Shown here one piece after another: positions 11,801-20,782 of a stretch of 64,000 nt of DNA. Origin of the DNA: Methylotenera sp. (GTDB lineage: Bacteria; Pseudomonadota; Gammaproteobacteria; Burkholderiales; Methylophilaceae); the NCBI GenBank assembly GCA_030693535.1, contig JAUYAL010000077.1, forward strand, positions 310,001 through 374,000. Direction: 5' to 3'. Below the pieces are notes generated by a model. It was given only the letters and a program-made list of their open reading frames with translations, made no database searches and had not been told where the DNA came from. How positions within the stretch are numbered: the stretch's first letter is position 1; every line of letters begins with the position of its first letter. A program made the position numbers and the translations under genes.

Positions 11801-11852
11801 GACATTTAAAAAATGTCAATATATATCTTATGTCTTATATAAGATATATAAT
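11801..11852. promoter_or_regulatory. Divergent intergenic palindromes, probable GntR operator region
   Basis: Two palindromes lie between the divergent CitE-like gene and the GntR gene. The first is GACATTT-AAA-AAATGTC (11801-11817). The second has ATATATCTTA (11821-11830) paired with TAAGATATAT (11840-11849) and contains the self-complementary CTTATATAAG. A perfect TATAAT (11847-11852) overlaps the right arm and could be the -10 of the regulator gene, but I see no good -35. Autoregulation by the adjacent GntR protein is inferred from position. Confidence 0.5.
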
Positions 11853-11956
11853 GCTAGACTATTAAAAATTGGCGTGATATAAATGAGCTTAATAAAAATT
11901 AATGTTCCCCTAAGCAGATTTATCGACTGATTAATTTAAATGAGATAACGGATATT

Positions 11957-12694
11957 ATGATAGATAAACATTACAGCTCACCAAGCTACAAGCCTTTATA
12001 TGACCAGATTAAAGTATTGCTAACGCAAAGTTTAATTGGCGGAGAATGGCGTCCAGGCGACATGATTCCAAGCGAAATAGAGTTGGCAGGGCGCTACAAA
12101 GTAAGTCAAGGTACGGTTAGAAAAGCGATTGATGCGCTGGCAACAGAAAATATACTTATTCGTCGGCAAGGCAAAGGCACATTTGTCGCCACACATACTG
12201 CCGAAGGTATGAAACTTCGTTTTTTAAGATTGACATCAACCGACGGGCAAAAAGAATTGCTAAAAAATGAGTTTATCTCATGCGCTAAAGGTAAGGCTGA
12301 TGTGCGTATGGGGCAGTTTCTGGATTTGAAAGCCGGTGCATCTACGATTGAAGTTAAGCGGCTACTTACATTTTCAGGTCGGCCACTTATATATGACCAT
12401 ATTGTTGTTCCAGCTGCTCCTTTTAAAGGGTTGAATGGGGTGCGTGTGGAGGAAAATAACGGTTCTATGTATAGCATGTATGAGTCAGAGTTTGGCGTAC
12501 GAATGATACGCGCAGAAGAGCGTTTGACAGCTGTTGCAGCTAAAGGTGATGTAGCAAAAGCGTTGGGTTTAAAAGAAGGTGAGCCAATATTAAGCATAGA
12601 ACGTGTTTCGTTCACATATGGTGATAAACCGATGGAATGGCGTTTAGGGCTTTGTGTTACGGATAATCACCACTACATGAACGAGCTTGAGTAG
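11957..12694 (+). CDS. GntR-family regulator with UTRA domain (HutC subfamily)
   Basis: 245 residues. A winged-helix GntR domain covers about residues 10-75, with the recognition-helix segment KVSQGTVRKAIDALATE and wing RRQGKGTFV. A UTRA effector domain covers about 95-240 (EVKRLLTFSGRPLIYDH, ending EWRLGLCVTDNHHY). It is divergent from the prp/mch operon and just upstream of the malic enzyme-sdh cluster, so it could control either or both in response to an organic acid or CoA ester. The ligand is not deducible. Confidence 0.87.
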   Translation: MIDKHYSSPSYKPLYDQIKVLLTQSLIGGEWRPGDMIPSEIELAGRYKVSQGTVRKAIDALATENILIRRQGKGTFVATHTAEGMKLRFLRLTSTDGQKELLKNEFISCAKGKADVRMGQFLDLKAGASTIEVKRLLTFSGRPLIYDHIVVPAAPFKGLNGVRVEENNGSMYSMYESEFGVRMIRAEERLTAVAAKGDVAKALGLKEGEPILSIERVSFTYGDKPMEWRLGLCVTDNHHYMNELE

Positions 12695-12849
12695 TACTTT
12701 TGAAAACATGCCTTAGTGGCGTCAGGCTGTATTTGACTTACTAGAGTGCGGTCTGTATTTCCCCTTATTACTATTACAAGTTTTGAAAAGTACAGATTCA
12801 AAGCAGTAAGTAAACATAAAAAAACTAACCCTAAAAGGTATTGAGAATA

Positions 12850-14058
12850 ATGGATGATTTAACAAAACGCGCACTTGATTACCATGAGCATCCTAAACCA
12901 GGGAAGTTATCAGTAGAATCATCTAAGCCATGCGCCACCCAGGACGATTTGTCGCTGGCCTACACGCCGGGGGTTGCAGTGCCAGTGCGTGAAATTAATC
13001 GTGACCCTGCAAATGCATATAAATATACCAATAAAGGCAATTTAGTCGCGGTGATCACCGATGGTACTGCTGTATTAGGTTTGGGAAATATGGGGCCGTT
13101 GGCTAGTAAGCCTGTGATGGAAGGTAAAGCTGTTTTGTTTAAACACTTTGCTGGTATTGACGTGTTTGATATCGAGGTAAATGCTCCGAGCGTTGAGGCA
13201 TTTATAGAAACTGTTGTGAATATTGCACCTACATTTGGCGGTATCAATTTAGAAGATATTGCTGCGCCACACTGCTTTAGAATCGAAAATGAATTGCGAG
13301 CACGTTTGGATATTCCAGTATTTCATGATGATCAACACGGCACGGCTGTAATTGTTGCCGCAGCTTTAACCAATGCTTTAGAGATTCAGGGAAAAAATCT
13401 GCCAACAGCAAAAATCGTATTTTTAGGCGCTGGTGCGGCAGGCTGTTCTTGCGCGCGTTTACTTAAATTAATGGGTGCTACTAATATAACGATGGTCGAT
13501 AAATCTGGTGTGTTAGATACAGCACGCGCCGATTTGCACGATAATAACCGTCATTTAGCGGTTGCTCCAAGCGAGGCTAAAGCCTTGGAAGATGTGATGC
13601 CAAATGCTGACGTGTTTATAGGTGTTTCAGCGGCTAATGCGCTATCACCAGAATTACTTAAATTAATGGGGCCAAAACCAGTAGTGTTTGCATTAGCAAA
13701 TCCAGACCCTGAAATTTTACCCAGTTTAGCGCATTCAGTACGCGAAGATATTTTGATGGCGACTGGTCGTTCAGATTTTCCAAATCAAGTTAATAATGCA
13801 CTGTGCTTCCCCTATTTGTTCCGCGGCGCCTTAGATGCTAAAGCCAAGCAAATTACTGATGAAATGCAAATTGCTGCTGCACACGCGTTGGCTGCGCTCG
13901 CACGTGAGCCTGTACCAGAAGATGTGTTAGCCGCATATAACTTGAAGAGTTTAAGTTTTGGTAAGGATTACATTATTCCAAAACCGTTCGATAAGCGTCT
14001 GTTAGCGCGCGTATCTGGCGCAGTTGCTGATGCCGCAAGATTGCAGCAGGGTTATTAA
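12850..14058 (+). CDS. maeB: Malic enzyme (decarboxylating malate dehydrogenase)
   Basis: 402 residues from the ATG at 12850. A 3-codon longer reading needs a TTG. Malic-domain motifs are AYTPGVAVPV (about residues 35-44), VITDGTAVLGLG, and HDDQHGTAVIVAAAL (about 160-174) followed by FLGAGAAGCSCARLL for NAD(P) binding. It lacks the C-terminal phosphotransacetylase-like domain of long MaeB proteins, so it is the short form. It converts malate to pyruvate and can drain malate made by SdhABCD and fumarase. Cofactor preference is not determined. Confidence 0.9.
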   Translation: MDDLTKRALDYHEHPKPGKLSVESSKPCATQDDLSLAYTPGVAVPVREINRDPANAYKYTNKGNLVAVITDGTAVLGLGNMGPLASKPVMEGKAVLFKHFAGIDVFDIEVNAPSVEAFIETVVNIAPTFGGINLEDIAAPHCFRIENELRARLDIPVFHDDQHGTAVIVAAALTNALEIQGKNLPTAKIVFLGAGAAGCSCARLLKLMGATNITMVDKSGVLDTARADLHDNNRHLAVAPSEAKALEDVMPNADVFIGVSAANALSPELLKLMGPKPVVFALANPDPEILPSLAHSVREDILMATGRSDFPNQVNNALCFPYLFRGALDAKAKQITDEMQIAAAHALAALAREPVPEDVLAAYNLKSLSFGKDYIIPKPFDKRLLARVSGAVADAARLQQGY

Positions 14059-14065
14059 GGTTTTG

Positions 14066-14494
14066 ATGATGCAGAACAATCAATACAAAAATAGCCAACG
14101 AGCACAATTAAGGCCTAGTCAAATCAGCAGGCCTAAAAACTTGAATCTATTCACTATTAAGCTGCCGATAAATGCACTGATTTCAATTTTACACAGAGTC
14201 ACGGGTTGCGCTTTATTTCTAATCCTACCAGTGATTTTGTTGCTATTACAGTTTTCACTTAGCTCTGCTCAGCACTATGAAACGGTAGTGACGATTCTGC
14301 ATTCACCTTTTATCAAGCTCATGCTTCTTGGGTTAGCATGGGCTTTTTTTCATCACTTTTTTGCAGGTATTCGTCACCTTGCAATGGACGTGCATTGGAT
14401 GACTACGCTCATGAAAGCGCGTTATACCAGTAAGGTAGTCCTTGTACTTGGCGCAATTGCAACGTTGTTGTTAGCGATTAGATTATGGTTGTAG
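14066..14494 (+). CDS. sdhC: Succinate dehydrogenase cytochrome b556 subunit
   Basis: 142 residues from the ATG at 14066. An upstream ATG at 14024 lies inside the malic enzyme gene and would add an unlikely N-terminus. The sequence RPKNLNLFTIKLPINALISILHRVTG is the SdhC signature region, and HHFFAGIRHLAMD carries the likely haem-ligand histidine. Three membrane segments are visible (about 50-70, 87-108 and 120-140). First subunit gene of sdhCDAB. It anchors the complex in the inner membrane. Confidence 0.93.
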   Translation: MMQNNQYKNSQRAQLRPSQISRPKNLNLFTIKLPINALISILHRVTGCALFLILPVILLLLQFSLSSAQHYETVVTILHSPFIKLMLLGLAWAFFHHFFAGIRHLAMDVHWMTTLMKARYTSKVVLVLGAIATLLLAIRLWL

Positions 14495-14512
14495 GAAGTC
14501 GGACTTAGAATC

Positions 14513-14857
14513 ATGCTAATAGAACTTTTAACTAAACGATATCCAGGGATGCGTGCCTGGTTAACGCAAAGACTTAGCGCATTAGTGATGGCAATTTATA
14601 GTGTGTTTGCAGTTGCAAGGTTTTTTATTGTTCAGCCAAACAATTATGAAGCTTGGGTCAGTTTTTTTCAGCCGCTTTGGTGGCGTATTGCCACCTTATT
14701 GTTTTGGATAAGTCTAACGATTCATGCTTGGTTAGGTATTCGCGATGTATTTAAGGATTATGTACCTAATCCCAGTGTGCGCGATGCTTTGCAAAAGGTA
14801 TTGGTAGTTTTTCTATGCAGTTATTTGGTTTGGGCAGCTTGGTTGCTACTCGCTTAA
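14513..14857 (+). CDS. sdhD: Succinate dehydrogenase membrane anchor subunit
   Basis: 114 residues, three hydrophobic segments. It starts LTKRYPGMRAWLTQRLSALVM and contains SLTIHAWLGIRDVFKDYV, the typical SdhD haem- and quinone-site region with its conserved histidine. It follows sdhC after 18 bp and precedes sdhA. Confidence 0.93.
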   Translation: MLIELLTKRYPGMRAWLTQRLSALVMAIYSVFAVARFFIVQPNNYEAWVSFFQPLWWRIATLLFWISLTIHAWLGIRDVFKDYVPNPSVRDALQKVLVVFLCSYLVWAAWLLLA

Positions 14858-14932
14858 TTGAATAGTTGTGAATTTATAAAGTGATTAGTTGAAAAATTAG
14901 TTAATTGAAATTTATTAAAGGTTTAATTGGTT

Positions 14933-16696
14933 ATGGCGTTACAAACTCAAATATTTGATGCATTAGTTGTGGGTGGAGGCGGTGCAGGTTTACGTGCATC
15001 ATTGCAATTGGCGCAATCAGGCTTAAAAGTAGCTGTATTATCTAAAGTGTTTCCTACACGCTCACATACGGTTGCGGCCCAGGGAGGTATTGCTGCTGCG
15101 CTTGGTAACGTGGCCGATGACAAGTGGTTATGGCATATGTATGACACGATTAAAGGTTCAGACTATTTAGGTGATCAAGACGCCATTGAGTTTATGTGTA
15201 AAAATGCAGCTGCTGCTATTTATGAGCTTGAGCATTTTGGCATGCCGTTTGATCGATTAGAAAACGGAAAAATATTCCAACGCCCATTTGGCGGCATGAC
15301 GCAAAACTTTGGTGAAAGTGCAATTTCACGCACATGTGCAGTGGCTGATAGAACGGGTCACGCCATGTTGCACACCTTATATCAGCGCAATATTCAATCC
15401 AACACGCAGTTCTTTGTAGAGTGGCTAGCGCTTGATTTATTGAAAGATGCTGATGGTGATGTGTTGGGCGTTTTAGCGCTAGAAATTGAAACAGGTGAAG
15501 TACATTGTATGCGAGCTAAAGCCACGATGCTCGCCACTGGTGGTGCCGGACGTATATTCAAAGCCAGCACCAATGCATTCATTAATACAGGTGATGGTTT
15601 GGGCATGGCTGCTCGAGCCAATATCCCATTACAAGATATGGAGTTCTGGCAATTTCACCCAACAGGCGTGTTAAATGCAGGTGTATTAATTACTGAAGGT
15701 GTACGTGGTGAAGGTGGATATTTGGTTAATAGCGAAGGCGAGCGATTTATGGAACGCTACGCACCACATGCAAAAGACTTGGCGAGCCGTGATGTGGTTT
15801 CTCGAGCAACTGCCACCGAAATTAAAGAAGGCCGTGGAGTTGGAAAAAATAAAGATGCTGTGTATTTAAAGCTTGATCATTTAGGTGAGGCTTTAATCAA
15901 CGACAAATTACCAGGTATACGTGAAATTGCTAAAACCTTTGCTAGCGTAGATCCTGTTTACGACCCAATTCCTATCGTACCAACTGTGCACTACATGATG
16001 GGTGGCATTCCTACAAATCTACAAGGTCAGGTTGTTGTGCCAGATGCAAGTGGCGGTCAATCTGTAGTAAATGGCTTATATGCTGTTGGCGAATGCGCAT
16101 GCGTTTCAGTACATGGTGCGAATCGTTTGGGCTCTAACTCTTTATTAGATTTAGTAGTGTTTGGCCGCGCAGCGGGTGACAAAATGGTGGAAGAAGTGAT
16201 AAAAGACAATATCCACAAACCATTACCTGCAGATGCGTTTGATAAGACATTAGCTAGATTGAGTAGACTTGAAACCCAAACACAGGGGGAAACCGTGAAA
16301 CAAGTTGGTGCAGATTTGCGTGTAGCGATGCAAAACCACTGTGGCGTATTTCGTTTCCCAGAGCTATTAAAAGCGGGTGTCGTTGAAATTGACAAAATCG
16401 CAGAACGCGCTAAAAACACAGTGATTAAAGATAAAAGCCAAGTATTTAATACCGCTAGAGTTGAAGCGTTAGAACTTGATAATTTGGTCGAAGTAGCTTT
16501 AGCAACGATGCATGCTGCAGAAGCTCGTACAGAAAGTCGAGGCGCGCATGCACGAGAAGACTTTAGTGGTCGTGACGATAAAAATTGGCTCATACATTCA
16601 CTCTATTACCGTGAAGGCAATCGCTTGGCGTATAAGCCAGTGCGGCTAAAACCGCAAACCGTAGAAAGCTTTGAGCCTAAAGCGCGTGTTTATTAG
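14933..16696 (+). CDS. sdhA: Succinate dehydrogenase flavoprotein subunit
   Basis: 587 residues from the ATG at 14933 with AAAGG 12 bp upstream. A reading from 14927 uses TTG. The FAD-binding [14 protein letters not shown] is at the N-terminus, the covalent-FAD histidine lies in [10 protein letters not shown], and substrate-site HPTGV and [10 protein letters not shown] are present. It catalyses succinate oxidation and links PrpB-derived succinate to fumarate. Part of sdhCDAB. Confidence 0.97.
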   Translation: MALQTQIFDALVVGGGGAGLRASLQLAQSGLKVAVLSKVFPTRSHTVAAQGGIAAALGNVADDKWLWHMYDTIKGSDYLGDQDAIEFMCKNAAAAIYELEHFGMPFDRLENGKIFQRPFGGMTQNFGESAISRTCAVADRTGHAMLHTLYQRNIQSNTQFFVEWLALDLLKDADGDVLGVLALEIETGEVHCMRAKATMLATGGAGRIFKASTNAFINTGDGLGMAARANIPLQDMEFWQFHPTGVLNAGVLITEGVRGEGGYLVNSEGERFMERYAPHAKDLASRDVVSRATATEIKEGRGVGKNKDAVYLKLDHLGEALINDKLPGIREIAKTFASVDPVYDPIPIVPTVHYMMGGIPTNLQGQVVVPDASGGQSVVNGLYAVGECACVSVHGANRLGSNSLLDLVVFGRAAGDKMVEEVIKDNIHKPLPADAFDKTLARLSRLETQTQGETVKQVGADLRVAMQNHCGVFRFPELLKAGVVEIDKIAERAKNTVIKDKSQVFNTARVEALELDNLVEVALATMHAAEARTESRGAHAREDFSGRDDKNWLIHSLYYREGNRLAYKPVRLKPQTVESFEPKARVY

Positions 16697-16743
16697 ACAT
16701 TTTAAATTCACCACAGAAACATTTAGAAATTAAAGATAACAAC

Positions 16744-17484
16744 ATGAAATTTTCAATTTATAGATTTAACCCAGATGTTGATAAAAAGCCTTACATGCAA
16801 GATTACGATATACAACTTGAAGATAGCGACCAAATGTTGTTGGACGCCTTGTTGCGAATCAAAGATTTAGACGATAGTTTAAGCTTGCGTAAATCATGTC
16901 GTGAAGGCGTATGTGGATCTGACAGTATGAATATTAATGGAAAAAATGGCTTAGCGTGCATTACTAAATTATCGGATTTAGAAGAGCCTGTGGTACTTCG
17001 GCCCATGCCAGGTCTGCCAGTGATTCGTGACTTAGTCGTTGATATGACACAGTTTTTTGAGAACTACAATTCAGTTAAACCCTATTTGGTGAATAACGAC
17101 CCGCCGCCTGACACTGAGCGCTTACAGTCACCAGAAGATCGTGCCAAATTAGATGGCTTGTATGAATGTATTTTATGCGGAGCTTGCACGACTTCTTGCC
17201 CTTCTTTTTGGTGGAACCCAGATAAATTCGTCGGTCCAGCAGGTTTAATGCAAGCCTATCGCTTTATGGTTGATAGCCGAGATCAAGCGATAGATGAGCG
17301 TTTAGAGAATTTAGAACAGCCAGAACGTTTGTATCGTTGTCATAACATTATGAACTGCGTGGAAGTTTGCCCCAAGAAATTGAATCCAAATGCTGCAATA
17401 GCCAAAATTAAAGATCTTAAATTTGAACAGGCTAGAGAACATAAAGCAACTAGTAAAAAGAAAATTGAAATTAAGGCTATTTAA
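16744..17484 (+). CDS. sdhB: Succinate dehydrogenase iron-sulfur subunit
   Basis: 246 residues. The 2Fe-2S ligands lie in SCREGVCGSD and LAC (about residues 57-77), the 4Fe-4S ligands in CILCGACTTSCP (about 143-154), and the 3Fe-4S region in CHNIMNCVEVCPK (about 200-212). It passes electrons from SdhA to quinone. It follows sdhA after a 47-bp gap. Confidence 0.97.
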   Translation: MKFSIYRFNPDVDKKPYMQDYDIQLEDSDQMLLDALLRIKDLDDSLSLRKSCREGVCGSDSMNINGKNGLACITKLSDLEEPVVLRPMPGLPVIRDLVVDMTQFFENYNSVKPYLVNNDPPPDTERLQSPEDRAKLDGLYECILCGACTTSCPSFWWNPDKFVGPAGLMQAYRFMVDSRDQAIDERLENLEQPERLYRCHNIMNCVEVCPKKLNPNAAIAKIKDLKFEQAREHKATSKKKIEIKAI

Positions 17485-17539
17485 GTCGTTGATGGATAGA
17501 CGTTAGACATTAGTTTTAAAAATGAAATTAAGGTTGTAA

Positions 17540-17845
17540 ATGTATATTGAAAAAAACATGACAGATGAAGAAATACGCAGACTCAGTTGGCGATGCCGTC
17601 GAGGTTTACTGGAGTTAGATATTATTTTGCAACGTTTTTCTGAAAAGAACTTGTCAACTTTAACGGTACAAGAATTGGTTGCTTTTAACGGCATTTTAGA
17701 TTTACCTGATAATGAATTTTTAGATTTGGTGACTTCAAGAATAGAAGTTAGCAATATTGAAGGATTAAAGCTTAAAAATCTGGATGCGCTTGCGATGCGA
17801 AGTGTGTTGACAAAATTAAGTAGCCATGAAGTAATAAATAGCTAG
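17540..17845 (+). CDS. sdhE: FAD assembly factor SdhE
   Basis: 101 residues (95 if the second ATG at 17558 is used). It contains the RRGLLELDIIL segment, the RGxxE motif that defines the SdhE/YgfY family, which promotes flavin attachment to SdhA. An AAGG lies about 7 bp before the first ATG, favouring that start. It follows sdhB after 55 bp, the expected place. Confidence 0.9.
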   Translation: MYIEKNMTDEEIRRLSWRCRRGLLELDIILQRFSEKNLSTLTVQELVAFNGILDLPDNEFLDLVTSRIEVSNIEGLKLKNLDALAMRSVLTKLSSHEVINS

Positions 17846-17873
17846 AAAAATTATAATAAGTGAAAGAATAAAC

Positions 17874-19037
17874 ATGACTAACGTACATCCAATTACAGAA
17901 GATTTAAACACGAATAGCCATAGCAAAATTAAATGCTATAGCAACAGCGCTATGCTTGGTGAAAGTTGGCCAGGTATACAACTTTACTATCCTCCAGTCA
18001 AATATTCACCTGCGCTAGGTATATATGAAGACTTGACGCAAGCCGCAGCACGTATGCGCAAACATGCACATAATACGAATGCTCATACATTGGTTTTTGA
18101 CCTTGAAGATGGTTGTCGTCAAAAAGAAATGAGTAGAGATTTATTACGTCAAGAATTGCCGTTGTTACGTAAAGTGAACAATCAAGTGACTATTGCGATT
18201 CGTGCCAACTCATTTCGAACAGATGAATATGAACTTGACATGCAATTAGTCAAGGACATGGCGGATTATATTGATGTTGTGATGCTAGCTAAAGCTGGCG
18301 AAGCCTATGGGGCTGCTGAGGTGCGAGATTTATCCAGTTTTCTATTGGAGATTAACCCGAATATAACGATACAGCCGATTATTGAGCATCCGAAATCTCT
18401 TAAAATTGCGCCTGAGTTGTTACAGTACAGCACGGTTAAACACGTTGTATTTGGTATTCATGACTTTTCAAAAGCAATGGGCATACATATCACTCCAGAA
18501 AACTGGATTGAAGAGTTGCAGTTTTACATGAATCAACTGATGTTTGAAGCGCGTATTGCAGGTAAGGGCGTGATTGGTGGCGTGGAAACTTTGATTGGCG
18601 CCAATATCATGCCAGAAAAATTTGTAGAACCGCATGATGTGCGTCGCTGGCTAGATCTGCATGGAGATAATGAATCACGAATTGTTTATAAACATGCTTG
18701 CCAAGAAGCTGCGATGGGCTTAACAGGCAAGCAAGTGATACACCCAGGACATATACACCTATGCAAAACGGCTTACACGCCTTCACCTACTGATGTTAAC
18801 CAAAAAGTGCGTATCCTCAAAGCGGCTATTGAGGCTGATGCTTTACACGGTGGCGCCATCAAGTTTGAAGGTGAGATGCTTGATCCACCTATGTTTGGAA
18901 AAGCATTGCAAACACTATTGCGTGCCCATGCCTTACGTGCAATTACGCCAGAGGATAAGAATTTTGCTTTGCAAGTACTTGAGCTATTGCCAGCACAAGT
19001 CATCCGTCAAAACTGGCCGTATGGCGCGATATTATAA
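17874..19037 (+). CDS. CitE/HpcH-family lyase, long form
   Basis: 387 residues, longer than standard CitE. The N-terminus is extended by about 60 residues. Active-site parts visible are HTLVFDLEDGCRQKEM (about 78-93), an Arg in AIRANSF, IIEHPKSL with the metal-binding Glu, GIHDFSKAMG, and TGKQVIHPGHI near residue 285. It occupies the place where gltA often follows sdhE in proteobacteria, and it precedes an acyl-CoA synthetase. A malyl-, citramalyl- or citryl-CoA substrate is possible. This is the third CitE-like gene in the window. Confidence 0.7.
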   Translation: MTNVHPITEDLNTNSHSKIKCYSNSAMLGESWPGIQLYYPPVKYSPALGIYEDLTQAAARMRKHAHNTNAHTLVFDLEDGCRQKEMSRDLLRQELPLLRKVNNQVTIAIRANSFRTDEYELDMQLVKDMADYIDVVMLAKAGEAYGAAEVRDLSSFLLEINPNITIQPIIEHPKSLKIAPELLQYSTVKHVVFGIHDFSKAMGIHITPENWIEELQFYMNQLMFEARIAGKGVIGGVETLIGANIMPEKFVEPHDVRRWLDLHGDNESRIVYKHACQEAAMGLTGKQVIHPGHIHLCKTAYTPSPTDVNQKVRILKAAIEADALHGGAIKFEGEMLDPPMFGKALQTLLRAHALRAITPEDKNFALQVLELLPAQVIRQNWPYGAIL

Positions 19038-19122
19038 AAATTTATTTGTTGGGCAAGTTTTTTATAAGTCATAAATCGTTATATATCAACAATTGATTCA
19101 GAAAAATTATGAAAGTTGAATA

Positions 19123-20766
19123 ATGCAAATATTTGAAAAATTTCCAGATTGGCAATGGAATGTTCCTAAACATTTTAACATTGGCGTAGCTTGCACTGAC
19201 AAGCACCTCAATACGCCTGTAGCCCAAGCGATTGCGATGATTGTGGAAGATGATACCCAAGGCACTTCACAAATCACTTTTGAGCAATTAGCCAAACGTA
19301 CAGCTCAGTTTTCTCAATTGCTCAGAAATTTAAATGTGCTTGCGGGGGAGCGTGTGCTAATTCGCTTGCCAAATAGTTTAGATTATCCAACTGCTTTTTT
19401 AGGGGCAATGAAGCGTGGGGCGATATCAGTGCCTACTTCAACTTTGCTCACGGCTGAAGAGGTAGCCTACTTAGCAAAAGATTCAGCAGCGACTGTGTTG
19501 GTGACGGACAAAGCTGCATGGCCTTCATTGCAAGACCATTTAACTGATTTGCCTAATTTAAAACATGTGTTTTTGTCAGGTGTTGGTGAAGTTACCCCAC
19601 ATGCAACACTCAATGTGTGCGATTTAGATCCACAACTTACTGCGATTTCAATCACTGAGCCAGCACATTTAACCGCCTCTGATGATCCTGCCTATTTGGT
19701 GTATACATCAGGCACAACAGGTTACCCTAAAGGCGTCTTACATGCACACCGTGCTTTGATTGGTCGTGAACCCGCCTCTAAATATTGGTTTGATTTTGAT
19801 AGAAAAAAAGACAGCTCTGCACAAGACCGCATTATGCATTCAGGCAAATTTAACTGGACCTATGTGTTAGGTTCAGGCTTGATGGATCCGCTATATTTAG
19901 GCAAAACGGTCATAGTCCATGAAGGCAAAAATGACGCTGATTTGTGGACACGCTTAATTGCAAAGCACTCAGCAACAATTTTTGTTGGCGTGCCAACAAT
20001 TTATCGTCAAATTATTCAAAAATCATCAGCTAAGCAAGTGGATGTGCCTAGCCTTCGTCATTGCATGAGTGCTGGTGAACATTTATCTGATGAAGTGTTA
20101 CAACAATGGCGTGAGCGTTTTGGTGCGGATATATATGAAGCCGTTGGTATGAGTGAGTTTTCTTATTATTTAAGCCAAAGTATCTTCCGTCCAATCCGTG
20201 CTGGTTCTGCTGGCTTTCCACAACCTGGTCATAACATCAAATTATTAAATCCTGAAACGCTCGAAGAAGTCCCGCAAGGTGAAGAAGGTATGATTAGTGT
20301 GCCAGACACAGATCCAGGTTTATTCTTGCGCTATTGGAATCTAGATGATGAAACCGCCAAATATAAACATGACGGCTGGTTCTTCTCAGGTGACTATGCC
20401 CGCTATGATGAAGACGGTTATATCTGGTTCTTAGGCCGTAAAGATGACATTATTAAAAGCTTTGGTTACCGCGTTTCACCCTATGAAATTGAGCGCGTCT
20501 ATAAATCTCACCCAGCTGTGGCCGATTGCGCTGCGGTGGGCGAAGAGTTAGAAAAAGACAAGTTGCTAGTGGTAACTTACGTGATTCTACAACCAAATTC
20601 AGAAGTAACAGCAGATGAGTTAATGGCTTATGGTAAACAGCATTTAGCGGCATATAAGGCGCCCAAAACAGTTTATTTGACAAAAGATTTTCCACGTACC
20701 AAAAACGGAAAAATCTTGCGTAAAGACATTAATAACAAAATTGCATACGCAAAATCAGCCAGATAG
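19123..20766 (+). CDS. AMP-forming acyl-CoA synthetase
   Basis: 547 residues of the acyl-adenylate-forming (ANL) family. The ATP-binding P-loop YTSGTTGYPKGV lies at about residues 205-216, A5-like YEAVGMSE at about 347, SGDYARYDEDGYIWFLGRKDD at about 425-445, and the catalytic lysine region KNGKILRK close to the end. It would activate a short-chain or organic acid to its CoA ester, perhaps propionate or a C4/C5 acid given the neighbours. The substrate cannot be fixed from sequence. Confidence 0.82.
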   Translation: MQIFEKFPDWQWNVPKHFNIGVACTDKHLNTPVAQAIAMIVEDDTQGTSQITFEQLAKRTAQFSQLLRNLNVLAGERVLIRLPNSLDYPTAFLGAMKRGAISVPTSTLLTAEEVAYLAKDSAATVLVTDKAAWPSLQDHLTDLPNLKHVFLSGVGEVTPHATLNVCDLDPQLTAISITEPAHLTASDDPAYLVYTSGTTGYPKGVLHAHRALIGREPASKYWFDFDRKKDSSAQDRIMHSGKFNWTYVLGSGLMDPLYLGKTVIVHEGKNDADLWTRLIAKHSATIFVGVPTIYRQIIQKSSAKQVDVPSLRHCMSAGEHLSDEVLQQWRERFGADIYEAVGMSEFSYYLSQSIFRPIRAGSAGFPQPGHNIKLLNPETLEEVPQGEEGMISVPDTDPGLFLRYWNLDDETAKYKHDGWFFSGDYARYDEDGYIWFLGRKDDIIKSFGYRVSPYEIERVYKSHPAVADCAAVGEELEKDKLLVVTYVILQPNSEVTADELMAYGKQHLAAYKAPKTVYLTKDFPRTKNGKILRKDINNKIAYAKSAR

Positions 20767-20782
20767 AGATTGTAGATATATT

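Noticed and set aside
12106..12615. 169-codon minus-strand frame opposite the GntR gene
   Set aside because: Shadow of a well-supported gene. Ser/Arg-rich with no recognisable motif.
16057..16593. 178-codon minus-strand frame opposite sdhA
   Set aside because: Shadow frame. Low-information Ser/Thr-rich translation.
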